From Actinomycetales bacterium (GTDB lineage Bacteria; Actinomycetota; Actinomycetes; Actinomycetales; Dermabacteraceae), in contig JAAZLF010000048.1 of NCBI GenBank assembly GCA_012799425.1, positions 1 to 8,226 of the forward strand: a DNA stretch of 8,226 nucleotides, given 5' to 3'. The translations under genes were made by a program, and so were the position numbers. Below, in pieces: positions 1 through 5,096 of this stretch. The stretch's first letter is position 1. Each line of letters opens with the position of its first letter. The notes beneath the pieces are model-generated. The model saw only the letters and a program-made list of their open reading frames with translations. It was not told where the DNA came from and made no database searches.

Positions 1-483
1 CTGCGGATCTGGTCGCTGTACGTGCCCAACGGCCGCGAGCTCGCGCACCCTCACTACGAGTACAAGCTCCGCTGGTACGAGGCGCTGCGGGACGAGGGTG
101 CCAGGGAGCTCGCCGCGGACCCTTCGGCCCGCGCCGTGCTGGTGGGCGACTTCAACGTGGCGCCCTTCGACGAGGACGTGTGGGACATGGAGTTCTTCGA
201 GGACAAGACCCACGTCACCGCTCCGGAGCGTGCGGCGTTCCAGTCGGTGGTCGATGCCGGCTACGCCGATGTGGTGCGTGCCGACCATCCCGGCCCGGGC
301 GTCTACACCTACTGGGACTACCAGGCTCTGCGCTTCCCGAAGAAGGAGGGGATGCGCATCGACTTCGTGCTCGGCTCCCCCGCCGTGCAGGCCGCGGTGA
401 CCGGCTCGTTCATCGATCGTGAGGAGCGCAAGGGCAAGGGGGCCTCGGATCACGCGCCCGTGGTGGTCGACATCGAGTTCTGA
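1..483 (+). CDS. xthA: Exodeoxyribonuclease III / AP endonuclease, 3' part (partial)
   Basis: The frame is open from the first base, so the start lies before the window; 160 codons plus a TGA stop are visible. The protein belongs to the exonuclease III (Xth/APE1-like EEP) family, a cytoplasmic enzyme of base-excision repair that cuts at abasic sites and trims 3' ends. Family landmarks are in order: the GDFN motif (145-156; catalytic Asp and Asn), then YTYWDYQALRF and GMRIDFVLGSP in the substrate-binding part, and the terminal SDHAPVVVDIEF block (SDH at 445-453; catalytic Asp-His). The C-terminus ends where the family normally ends, so only the N-terminal part is missing. Two strong hairpins follow within about 105 bases of the stop, so this gene is probably the last of its transcript and not part of the pilus operon. 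Family assignment is secure; the gene symbol is by homology. Confidence 0.93.
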   Translation: MRIWSLYVPNGRELAHPHYEYKLRWYEALRDEGARELAADPSARAVLVGDFNVAPFDEDVWDMEFFEDKTHVTAPERAAFQSVVDAGYADVVRADHPGPGVYTYWDYQALRFPKKEGMRIDFVLGSPAVQAAVTGSFIDREERKGKGASDHAPVVVDIEF

Positions 484-490
484 GACGGCG

Positions 491-512
491 CCCGGGGCCC
501 CTGGGCCCCGGG
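491..512. terminator. Perfect GC hairpin just after the exonuclease III stop
   Basis: CCCGGGGCCC (491-500) and GGGCCCCGGG (503-512) are perfect reverse complements separated by CT, giving a stem of about 9-10 bp starting 7 bases after the TGA. There is no T-run behind it, as is common for intrinsic terminators of high-GC actinobacteria. A terminator or 3'-stabilising hairpin for the exonuclease III transcript is inferred from position and stem strength. Confidence 0.6.
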
Positions 513-553
513 TCGCTCCCATGCACGCCCGTGCCCGCAGAGCGCAGACAGGA

Positions 554-587
554 GGAGCGGCGCCGCGATCTCTCGCGACGCCGCTCC
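554..587. terminator. Second, longer hairpin after exonuclease III (14 bp, one mismatch)
   Basis: GGAGCGGCG (554-562) pairs with CGCCGCTCC (579-587). After one C/A mismatch (563/578), CGCGA (564-568) pairs with TCGCG (573-577) around a TCTC loop (569-572). The stem therefore has 14 pairs and one mismatch with a tetraloop. It sits between the exonuclease III stop and the candidate promoter of the tad operon, fitting a second or backup terminator that insulates the two units. No T-run follows. Confidence 0.6.
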
Positions 588-603
588 GGACGAGCCATCT
601 GCA

Positions 604-631
604 TTGGGATCAGGCGTACACGCGGTATAGC
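604..631 (+). promoter_or_regulatory. Candidate sigma-70-type promoter for the tad operon
   Basis: TTGGGA (604-609) resembles the -35 TTGACA at four of six positions and TATAGC (626-631) the -10 TATAAT at four of six, with a 16-base spacer. It lies just after the exonuclease III hairpins, in the least GC-rich part of the window. Transcription from here would leave an untranslated leader of roughly 220 bases before ssd. This is pattern matching only; another promoter closer to 860 cannot be excluded. Confidence 0.35.
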
Positions 632-811
632 TGCGGTGGCGCTTTCGACGCCTCACAGCCGGTCCGTTGCGTGGACCACTCGTACGTGGGTTCCGATGCC
701 GGTATTCGTCGTTGTGCAGATCACACTACGCGCCCGTTCAGCGGGGCGCAAGGGTCCCGACGACACTGACGGCACAGACCTCTCCTCCCCATCCCGGGCC
801 CGTCCACCGCC

Positions 812-817
812 AGGAGG
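812..817 (+). promoter_or_regulatory. Orphan Shine-Dalgarno-like AGGAGG upstream of ssd
   Basis: A full AGGAGG lies 42 bases before the assigned ssd ATG at 860, while that ATG itself has no clear SD. The only start-like codon at proper spacing is CTG at 823, which runs only five codons before a TGA at 838. The motif GGAGG (813-817) can also pair with CCTCC (784-788). It may be chance, a leader element, or a sign that ssd translation is controlled in an unusual way. Confidence 0.25.
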
Positions 818-859
818 GCGCCCTGTCCCTGTCCCGCTGAGCGCGGCCAGCATGGCCGC

Positions 860-2020
860 ATGACCAGCACCAGCACTGTCCCCTCCGCCCATGAGATCCC
901 CGTGCCGGGTCTACGGGACGCGATGGTCCCCACCGAACCCGAGCGGTCGTCCCCGGCGCGTCCCCGCCGGCGCCGGTCACGCTTCCCCGGCCCGGCCGCG
1001 CACGGGCCCGCGCACGCACCGCAGGGCAGTCCTCAGGTGGCCTGGATCGGCCCCGGCGGCCCATTGCAGGACCTCGTGAAGGACCATGCGACGGCGGTCG
1101 GTGCCGAGCTGCGCGAGGCCGCCACCGCGGATGCGGCCCACTGCGCGGTGGTCGACGCGTCCGTCCTGGCGGAGCGAGCCCCGACCCTCGGCGGCGACCA
1201 TCGGCCGCTGCTGGTGGTGACCGGGGGCGGAGCGATCCCCGCCGCGCTCTGGTCGCTCGCGCTCGATGTGGGCGCACGCGCCGTGCTCCCCCTCCCCGAC
1301 CGCTCCGAGGAGCTGCTCTCACGGCTCGCGGATCTCGCGCGCCCGCGCACCGCCACCGTGATGATCGGCGTGGCTGGAGGCACCGGGGGTGCCGGCGCCT
1401 CCAGCTTCGCCGCACGCCTAGCAGCTGCGGGACGCCTGCACGGGCCGGTCACGCTGATCGATGCGGACCCGCTGGGCGGGGGCCTCGATCTGCTGGTCGA
1501 GGCGCCGGCGAGAGAGGGGATCGGCTGGGCCGAGGCCGCCGGACTGGGGCCCGACGACGGCGACGCCCTGCGCGACGGCCTGCCCCGGGTGGACGAGGTG
1601 CGGCTGCTGGTCGCACGGGAGGAGCCGGCCCCCGCTCCGGCGGCGCTGGCCGGCACGCTGGCCTCGCTCTCCCCGCTGGGCGGCATCGTGATCGCGGATC
1701 TCGGCGCCGAGATGGTCCCCGTCGCGGCCGAGCACCTGGATCATCTGCTGCTGGTGGTGCCCGCCACCGATCATGCGGTGCGCTCCGCGGCCCGGCGGCT
1801 GCGCTCGTGGCGGCTGCCCGCGGGCCTCGCACAGCTGGTGGTGCGCCGCGGCGGCCCGCTCGGGGTCCGGGACGTCGGCGAGGACCTCTCGCTCTCGCCG
1901 GCCGCCTCCTTCCGCGACAGCCCGCGGGGCACCGTCCCCCTGCTGGACGTGCGCAGGGGGCGCGCAGACCGTGCCGCTCGGACGCTGATGGCCTCCCTCT
2001 GCGAGGAGGCGCGCTCATGA
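860..2020 (+). CDS. ssd: CpaE/MinD-like septum-site-determining protein (Ssd, Rv3660c family)
   Basis: This 386-residue protein matches the actinobacterial 'helicase/secretion neighborhood CpaE-like' family, relatives of ParA/MinD ATPases that accompany Tad pilus genes. M. tuberculosis Rv3660c has been linked to septum-site regulation. The N-terminus (about 1-60) is Pro/Arg-rich and low in complexity. Residues ~60-165 look like a receiver-like pseudo-domain (hydrophobic strands such as PLLVVTGGG and GARAVLPLP). The MinD-like domain starts at VMIGVAGGTGGAGASS (~167-182), continues with TLIDADPLGGGLD (~198-210) and IVIADLG (~276-282), and ends near the C-terminus. In the P-loop both expected lysines are absent (TGGAGAS in place of KGGxGKT). 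The ATG at 860 was chosen because the low-complexity start follows it directly, but its SD is weak; ATG 923 (residue 22) is an alternative. The stop overlaps the tadA start (ATGA). It is the first gene of the operon and probably acts in localisation or regulation of the Tad machine or of division; this is inference from the family. Confidence 0.85.
   Translation: MTSTSTVPSAHEIPVPGLRDAMVPTEPERSSPARPRRRRSRFPGPAAHGPAHAPQGSPQVAWIGPGGPLQDLVKDHATAVGAELREAATADAAHCAVVDASVLAERAPTLGGDHRPLLVVTGGGAIPAALWSLALDVGARAVLPLPDRSEELLSRLADLARPRTATVMIGVAGGTGGAGASSFAARLAAAGRLHGPVTLIDADPLGGGLDLLVEAPAREGIGWAEAAGLGPDDGDALRDGLPRVDEVRLLVAREEPAPAPAALAGTLASLSPLGGIVIADLGAEMVPVAAEHLDHLLLVVPATDHAVRSAARRLRSWRLPAGLAQLVVRRGGPLGVRDVGEDLSLSPAASFRDSPRGTVPLLDVRRGRADRAARTLMASLCEEARS
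2003..2009 (+). promoter_or_regulatory. Ribosome binding site of tadA
   Basis: GAGGAGG lies inside the 3' end of ssd, 7 bases before ATG 2017. This supports the start at 2017 rather than the longer open frame reaching back to 1807, and it indicates coupled translation with ssd. Confidence 0.75.
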
Positions 2021-3261
2021 GCGTCCGGCCCCTTGCTGCCGAGACGGACCTCGCGCCGCTGCTGGAGCTGGTGCGGGAGGACCTGGTGCGCGTGCCCGGC
2101 ACGGTGGACGTCCCCCGTGTCGTGCGCGTGCTGCGCCGTCAGGGGCGGGTGCTGGGAGCGGCCGCGACGCTCGAGCTCACCTCCCGCATCCGCGACCACG
2201 TCGACGGGCTCGGACCGCTGCAGGCCCTGATCGCACCGGGCGTGACCGATGTGCTGGTCAACGACGACGGAACCGTCTGGGTCGATGAGGCGTCGGGGAT
2301 GCGGTGCACCGAGGTGAGGCTGGCAGCAGACGAGGCCAGGGACCTCGCGGTCCGTCTCGCGACCTCCGGCGGGCGCCGGCTCGACGACGCCGTGCCCTGG
2401 GCCGACGCCCACCTCCCCTCAGGCATCCGCTTCCACGCCGTGCTCCCCCCGCTGTCCCCCGGCGGGGCGATCCTCTCGCTGCGCCTGCCCTCGGCCGAGC
2501 GTCTGCAGCTGGATGATCTCGAACGTCTCGGCGCGCTCGATACCGACTGCCGCCACGTGCTGCGGGCGATCATCGCCGCACGGGTCCCGTTCCTGGTCAC
2601 CGGCGGCACGGGCACGGGGAAGTCGACGCTGCTCGCGGCCATGCTGGGTGAGGTGCCCCGCGACGAGAGGATCGTGATCGTCGAGGACGTGCTCGAGCTC
2701 TGCGTCGATCACCCCCATGTGGTGCATCTGCAGTCCCGCCACGCCAACAGCGAGGGCGCCGGCTCGGTGGACCTGACCGAGCTGGTGCGGCAGAGCCTGC
2801 GCATGCGCCCCGACCGGGTGGTCCTCGGGGAGTGCCGCGGTGGCGAGATCCGCGAGCTGCTGCAGGCGCTGAACACCGGACACGAGGGCGGATGCGGCAC
2901 GGTCCATGCGAACACCGCCGCCGACGTGCCCGCCCGGCTGGAGGCGCTCGGAGCTCTCGGCGGGCTCAGCCGCGGGGCACTCGCCGCCCAGGTCGCCAGC
3001 GCTCTGGAGGTGGTGGTCCACCTGGCCCGTCGGGACGGGGTGAGGACGCTCGAGGAGATCGCCTTGCTGCGCCGGGACGACGACGGCATGCTGCGCAGCT
3101 CCACAGCGCTGCGCCGGCGCGCCGGTGGTCTCGAGGAGGGACCCGCGGCGCAGGCCCTCGCCTCCCGGATCGGCGGAGCCTCCCACCGCTCCCCCGATTC
3201 CGAGAGCTCTTCTCGTGTGCCGGCCGCGCGACGCCAGGCAGCGCGCGAGGGGGCGGCATGA
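2017..3261 (+). CDS. tadA: TadA/CpaF-type secretion ATPase
   Basis: A 414-residue hexameric-type motor ATPase of the type II/IV secretion superfamily (PulE/VirB11-like, CpaF branch), which works at the cytoplasmic face of the membrane and energises Flp/Tad pilus assembly or secretion. The N-terminal domain contains GPLQALIAPGVTDVLVNDDG (~65-84). Walker A is GGTGTGKST (196-204), the Asp box IVIVEDVLEL (219-228), Walker B MRPDRVVLGECRGGE (263-277) and the His box TGHEGGCGTVHANT (287-300), all intact. After ~370 there is an Arg/Ser/Ala-rich tail of about 45 residues without recognisable fold, longer than the core family needs. The start at 2017 has a strong SD and an ATGA overlap with ssd; the stop overlaps the next ATG (3258) in the same way. 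It corresponds to Rv3659c and to the 'helicase/secretion neighborhood ATPase' family. It should act with the TadB-TadC platform encoded next. Confidence 0.95.
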   Translation: MSVRPLAAETDLAPLLELVREDLVRVPGTVDVPRVVRVLRRQGRVLGAAATLELTSRIRDHVDGLGPLQALIAPGVTDVLVNDDGTVWVDEASGMRCTEVRLAADEARDLAVRLATSGGRRLDDAVPWADAHLPSGIRFHAVLPPLSPGGAILSLRLPSAERLQLDDLERLGALDTDCRHVLRAIIAARVPFLVTGGTGTGKSTLLAAMLGEVPRDERIVIVEDVLELCVDHPHVVHLQSRHANSEGAGSVDLTELVRQSLRMRPDRVVLGECRGGEIRELLQALNTGHEGGCGTVHANTAADVPARLEALGALGGLSRGALAAQVASALEVVVHLARRDGVRTLEEIALLRRDDDGMLRSSTALRRRAGGLEEGPAAQALASRIGGASHRSPDSESSSRVPAARRQAAREGAA

Positions 3262-4340
3262 TCGCCGCGCTCCTCGTGCTCTCCCCGGCGCTGCTGTGGG
3301 TGCTCGCCCCTCCCCCGCCGGAGGTCGTCGCGGGACCCGCGCCCCGGCGTGCACGTCGTCATGCGGCGGGGCCGCTGGAGATGGCACGACTGGTGGAGCA
3401 GCTGGCCACGGTCATCAGCTCGGGCTCCAGCATCCGCCAGGCCTGGTCCGCGCTGGCCCGTTCCCTCCCTTCCGGGGACCTGCAGGACCTCGCCAAAGGA
3501 GCGGCCGCAGGCGCCGACCTGCGCCGCACCGCCGGTGCACAGCTGCAGCGCTCCGAGATGGTCAGCTCCCTCGGTGCGGCGCTGACGGTGTGCGCGCGCA
3601 CCGGCGCACCGACGGCCGGGATGCTGCAGAGCCTCGCCGACGCGCTGCGCGACCTGCACGACGCCGCCCAGGCCCGCCGCACCGCCTTCGCGGGCCCCCG
3701 CTCGACCGCCCGGATCCTGCTGGTCCTGCCGCTGGCCGGCCTCGGCCTGGGGATGCTGCTGGGCGGGGAGCCGCTGCGCCTGCTGCTGACCTCCCCGGGC
3801 GGGAACCTGCTGGGGCTGACCGGGGCCGCGCTCACGGTGGCCGGCTGGTGGTGGATGCACCGGCTGATCAGACAGGCGGACCCTCCCCGCGAGCATCGGG
3901 TGGACCCCTCGGTGGTCCTCGAGCTGATCGCCGGGGCCCTCGAGTCCGGGCTGCCCCTGGCCCGCTCCGTCGCCGCAGTGGCCGAGTCCCTCGCACCGGG
4001 CCCCGACGCGACCGTCCTGTCCCGTCTGGCCACCGCGCTCACCGCCGGGGTCCCCGCGGCGGAGGCCGCCCGAGCGCTGCCACCGACGTGGGAGGTGCTC
4101 GGCCGCTCCGCGGTCCTCGCGGAGGGCTCCGGCGCGGACCTGGCACGGGTGCTGCGCTCCGCAGCCCGGGACGCCCGCCGGGGCCGTGCCCGCGATGCCG
4201 AGGTGCTGGCGGCCCGGCTCGCCGTCCGCCTGGTGCTCCCCACGGGCCTGACCCTCCTGCCCGCCTTCGTGGCACTCGGCATCATCCCCACGGTGGTGTC
4301 CCTGCTCGGAGGCACGTTCACCCTCACCGCAGGCGGGTAG
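3258..4340 (+). CDS. tadB: TadB-TadC fused inner-membrane platform protein (two T2SSF-like halves)
   Basis: This 360-residue protein of the GspF/T2SSF class is the inner-membrane platform on which the TadA motor acts. It shows two halves. The first has an N-terminal membrane segment (~2-17), a helical cytoplasmic domain (~40-150, with LVEQLATVISSGSSIRQAW and VCARTGAPTAGMLQSLADAL), then two membrane segments (~152-169 and ~183-200 ending GWWWMHRLIR), as in TadB. The second has another helical domain (~217-320, ELIAGALESGLPLARS and LAEGSGADLARVLRSA) and a C-terminal membrane hairpin (AVRLVLPTGLTLLPAF, GIIPTVVSLL, ~322-350), as at the end of TadC. In M. tuberculosis these halves are separate genes (Rv3658c, Rv3657c). 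The start at 3258 overlaps the tadA stop (ATGA) and has GAGGGGG (3247-3253) upstream; the open frame extends back to 2832, but that part is antisense-free shadow within tadA. A 160-base gap with hairpins follows the stop. Confidence 0.88.
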   Translation: MIAALLVLSPALLWVLAPPPPEVVAGPAPRRARRHAAGPLEMARLVEQLATVISSGSSIRQAWSALARSLPSGDLQDLAKGAAAGADLRRTAGAQLQRSEMVSSLGAALTVCARTGAPTAGMLQSLADALRDLHDAAQARRTAFAGPRSTARILLVLPLAGLGLGMLLGGEPLRLLLTSPGGNLLGLTGAALTVAGWWWMHRLIRQADPPREHRVDPSVVLELIAGALESGLPLARSVAAVAESLAPGPDATVLSRLATALTAGVPAAEAARALPPTWEVLGRSAVLAEGSGADLARVLRSAARDARRGRARDAEVLAARLAVRLVLPTGLTLLPAFVALGIIPTVVSLLGGTFTLTAGG

Positions 4341-4352
4341 TGACCTCATGAC

Positions 4353-4481
4353 CACCGGGAAGGACCCGGTGCATCGGCCCTTCCCGGGCCGATGACGGGC
4401 GGCCGGACCGCCCGCCCGGGACGAGGACCCTCGTCCCGGCCCCGGCGGCCCCGGCCGCCCCGGGACGGCGAGCGCCGTCCC
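4353..4481 (+). repeat. Array of six consecutive perfect inverted repeats (hairpins) before the pilin gene
   Basis: The gap between tadBC and the pilin is almost wholly made of head-to-tail hairpins. H1: CACCGGG 4353-4359 with 4365-4371, loop AAGGA. H2: CATCGGCCC 4372-4380 with 4386-4394, loop TTCCC. H3: CGGGCGG 4396-4402 with 4408-4414, loop CCGGA. H4: CCGGGACGAGG 4416-4426 with 4429-4439, nominal loop AC. H5: GGCGGCC 4444-4450 with 4453-4459, nominal loop CC. H6: GGGACGGCG 4462-4470 with 4473-4481, nominal loop AG. All arms are perfect reverse complements. Stems with a 2-base loop would open one pair, leaving 6-10 bp. Spacers are 0, 1, 1, 4 and 2 bases. The array begins 12 bases after the tadBC stop and ends 7 bases before the pilin SD. 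A role as terminator/attenuator, RNase-processing site or mRNA stabiliser is inferred. Confidence 0.8.
4355..4387 (+). promoter_or_regulatory. Alternative 9-bp pairing that excludes hairpins H1 and H2
   Basis: CCGGGAAGG (4355-4363) is the exact reverse complement of CCTTCCCGG (4379-4387). It uses the 5' arm and loop of H1 and the loop and 3' arm of H2, so it cannot coexist with those two hairpins; the loops alone could also kiss (AAGG with CCTT). Mutually exclusive folds are a hallmark of attenuators and switches, but GC-rich complementarity can arise by chance. H1 plus H2 should be the more stable state. Confidence 0.4.
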
Positions 4482-4486
4482 CGCAC

Positions 4487-4495
4487 AGAAGGAGA
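4487..4495 (+). promoter_or_regulatory. Strong ribosome binding site of the pilin gene
   Basis: AGAAGGAGA, with GGAG at 4491-4494, ends 5-6 bases before ATG 4501. It is the best SD of the operon and lies in a short unstructured A-rich stretch directly after hairpin H6. It supports high, independent translation of the pilin. Confidence 0.8.
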
Positions 4496-4500
4496 AGAAC

Positions 4501-4701
4501 ATGTCCCTCACGAAAGAGCGGCTGCGCCGCACCCTCGACCGCGTGATGCGGGACGAGCGCGGCGCCTCGACCGCCGAGTACGCGATCACGGTGCTCGCCG
4601 CCTGCGGCTTCGCCGCTGTCCTGGTCGCCCTGCTGGCCTCCGGGGAGGTGCGCGAGCTGCTGATGGGCATCATCACCTCGGCACTGTCGAAGGGGTCGTG
4701 A
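4501..4701 (+). CDS. Flp-type pilin / DUF4244-like small pilin subunit
   Basis: A 66-residue protein with a charged N-terminal leader (to R20), a prepilin-peptidase site DERG^ASTAEYAI (cleavage expected between G21 and A22, Glu at +5 and Tyr at +6 of the mature protein), and one hydrophobic segment (~29-48). The mature form would have 45 residues, typical of Flp pilins and the actinobacterial DUF4244 proteins in this neighbourhood. It is probably the major subunit of the pilus or pseudopilus assembled by TadA and TadBC. It is the only gene of the operon not coupled to the one before it: a 160-base hairpin-filled leader and a strong SD precede it. Its TGA overlaps the tadE ATG by one base (TGATG), and a 13-bp hairpin follows inside tadE. 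No prepilin peptidase gene is present in the window. The class is sure; that it is the major pilin is inference. Confidence 0.9.
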   Translation: MSLTKERLRRTLDRVMRDERGASTAEYAITVLAACGFAAVLVALLASGEVRELLMGIITSALSKGS

Positions 4702-5096
4702 TGCCGCGGTCCTCCCGGTCGTCCCGTCTGCGGGACGACCGGGGGTCCGCCACCGCGGAGACCGCGATCGTGCTGCCCGTGGTGGTGGTCATGGTGATGG
4801 TCGTGCTCCTGACCGGAGCCGGCCTCGGCACCCAGCTGCGTCTCGAATCCGCGGCGCGCGGCGCCGCCCGGGAGATGGCCCGCGGGGAGGATCCCTCCGC
4901 CGCGACAGCCGTCGCGCAGCGCATCGGGGGCGAGGGCACGGCGGTCGAGATCACCACGGCGGGCGACTGGGCGCGGGTCGAGGTCACCCGCACCCTGCGG
5001 GCCCCGGCCGGGGCGCTGTCCGGGGCGAGCTGGGACCTCTCCGCAGACGCCAAGGCACGGCTCGAACCGCACCTTCTCACCGGTGACGGGCCATGA
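4701..5096 (+). CDS. tadE: TadE-family minor pilin
   Basis: A 131-residue membrane-anchored protein of the TadE family, pseudopilin-like components of Tad machines. The basic leader ends in DDRG^SATAETAIVLPVV (G15/S16, Glu20 at +5), the same class of prepilin-peptidase site as in the upstream pilin, and runs into one membrane segment (~21-41). The remainder (~45-131) is the external domain, with the typical QLRLESAARGAAREMARGE helix followed by beta-rich sequence (AVEITTAGDWARVEVTRTL). The ATG at 4701 has AAGGGG (4690-4695) five bases upstream; GTG 4698 is in frame and is an alternative. The frame is open back to 4392, but that part overlaps the hairpins and the pilin and is not coding. The first codons lie in a 13-bp hairpin. 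The stop overlaps the next start (ATGA). Confidence 0.88.
   Translation: MPRSSRSSRLRDDRGSATAETAIVLPVVVVMVMVVLLTGAGLGTQLRLESAARGAAREMARGEDPSAATAVAQRIGGEGTAVEITTAGDWARVEVTRTLRAPAGALSGASWDLSADAKARLEPHLLTGDGP
4712..4745 (+). promoter_or_regulatory. 13-bp perfect hairpin straddling the start of tadE, just after the pilin stop
   Basis: CCCGGTCGTCCCG (4714-4726) and CGGGACGACCGGG (4731-4743) are perfect reverse complements around a TCTG loop; a T/G wobble (4713/4744) and a C/G pair (4712/4745) extend it to 15. It begins 11 bases after the pilin stop. It is the longest perfect stem noticed in the window. It lies in codons 4-15 of tadE, where the protein is low in complexity (SSRSSRLRDDRG). Likely effects are 3' protection of the pilin message, partial termination, or reduced tadE translation; all are inference. 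Confidence 0.7.

Larger units (their letters stand above)
588..859. other. Non-coding leader region upstream of the tad operon
   Basis: About 270 bases with no convincing gene. The stretch 600-730 is visibly less GC-rich than its surroundings, as expected for a promoter region. It contains a candidate sigma-70-type promoter (604-631), small inverted repeats (GGTCC 661-665 with GGACC 673-677; GCGCCC 730-735 with GGGCGC 744-749) and an isolated strong Shine-Dalgarno-like AGGAGG at 812-817. Open frames crossing it (for example one ending at 863) have no SD and an Arg/Pro/Ser-rich composition typical of shadow frames. No tRNA-like fold was recognised. Confidence 0.5.

Noticed and set aside
655..705. 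tRNA-like or small-RNA fold (GGTCC/GGACC stem with a GGTTCC downstream)
   Set aside because: Only a 5-bp stem is present, no acceptor or T-arm pairing can be built, and there is no CCA or tRNA consensus.
531..863. A 110-codon frame across the gap before ssd
   Set aside because: No SD, it passes through the 554-587 hairpin and the candidate promoter, and its Arg/Pro/Ser-rich product resembles no known family.
4353..4481. CRISPR array or mobile-element terminal repeats
   Set aside because: The units are palindromes of different sequence and length without a constant repeat or spacers, and no transposase or cas gene is nearby.
4392..4700. N-terminal extension of TadE through the hairpin region and the pilin gene
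   Set aside because: The extension is a shadow of the pilin frame; the true TadE begins at 4701 with an SD and a short basic leader before its processing site.
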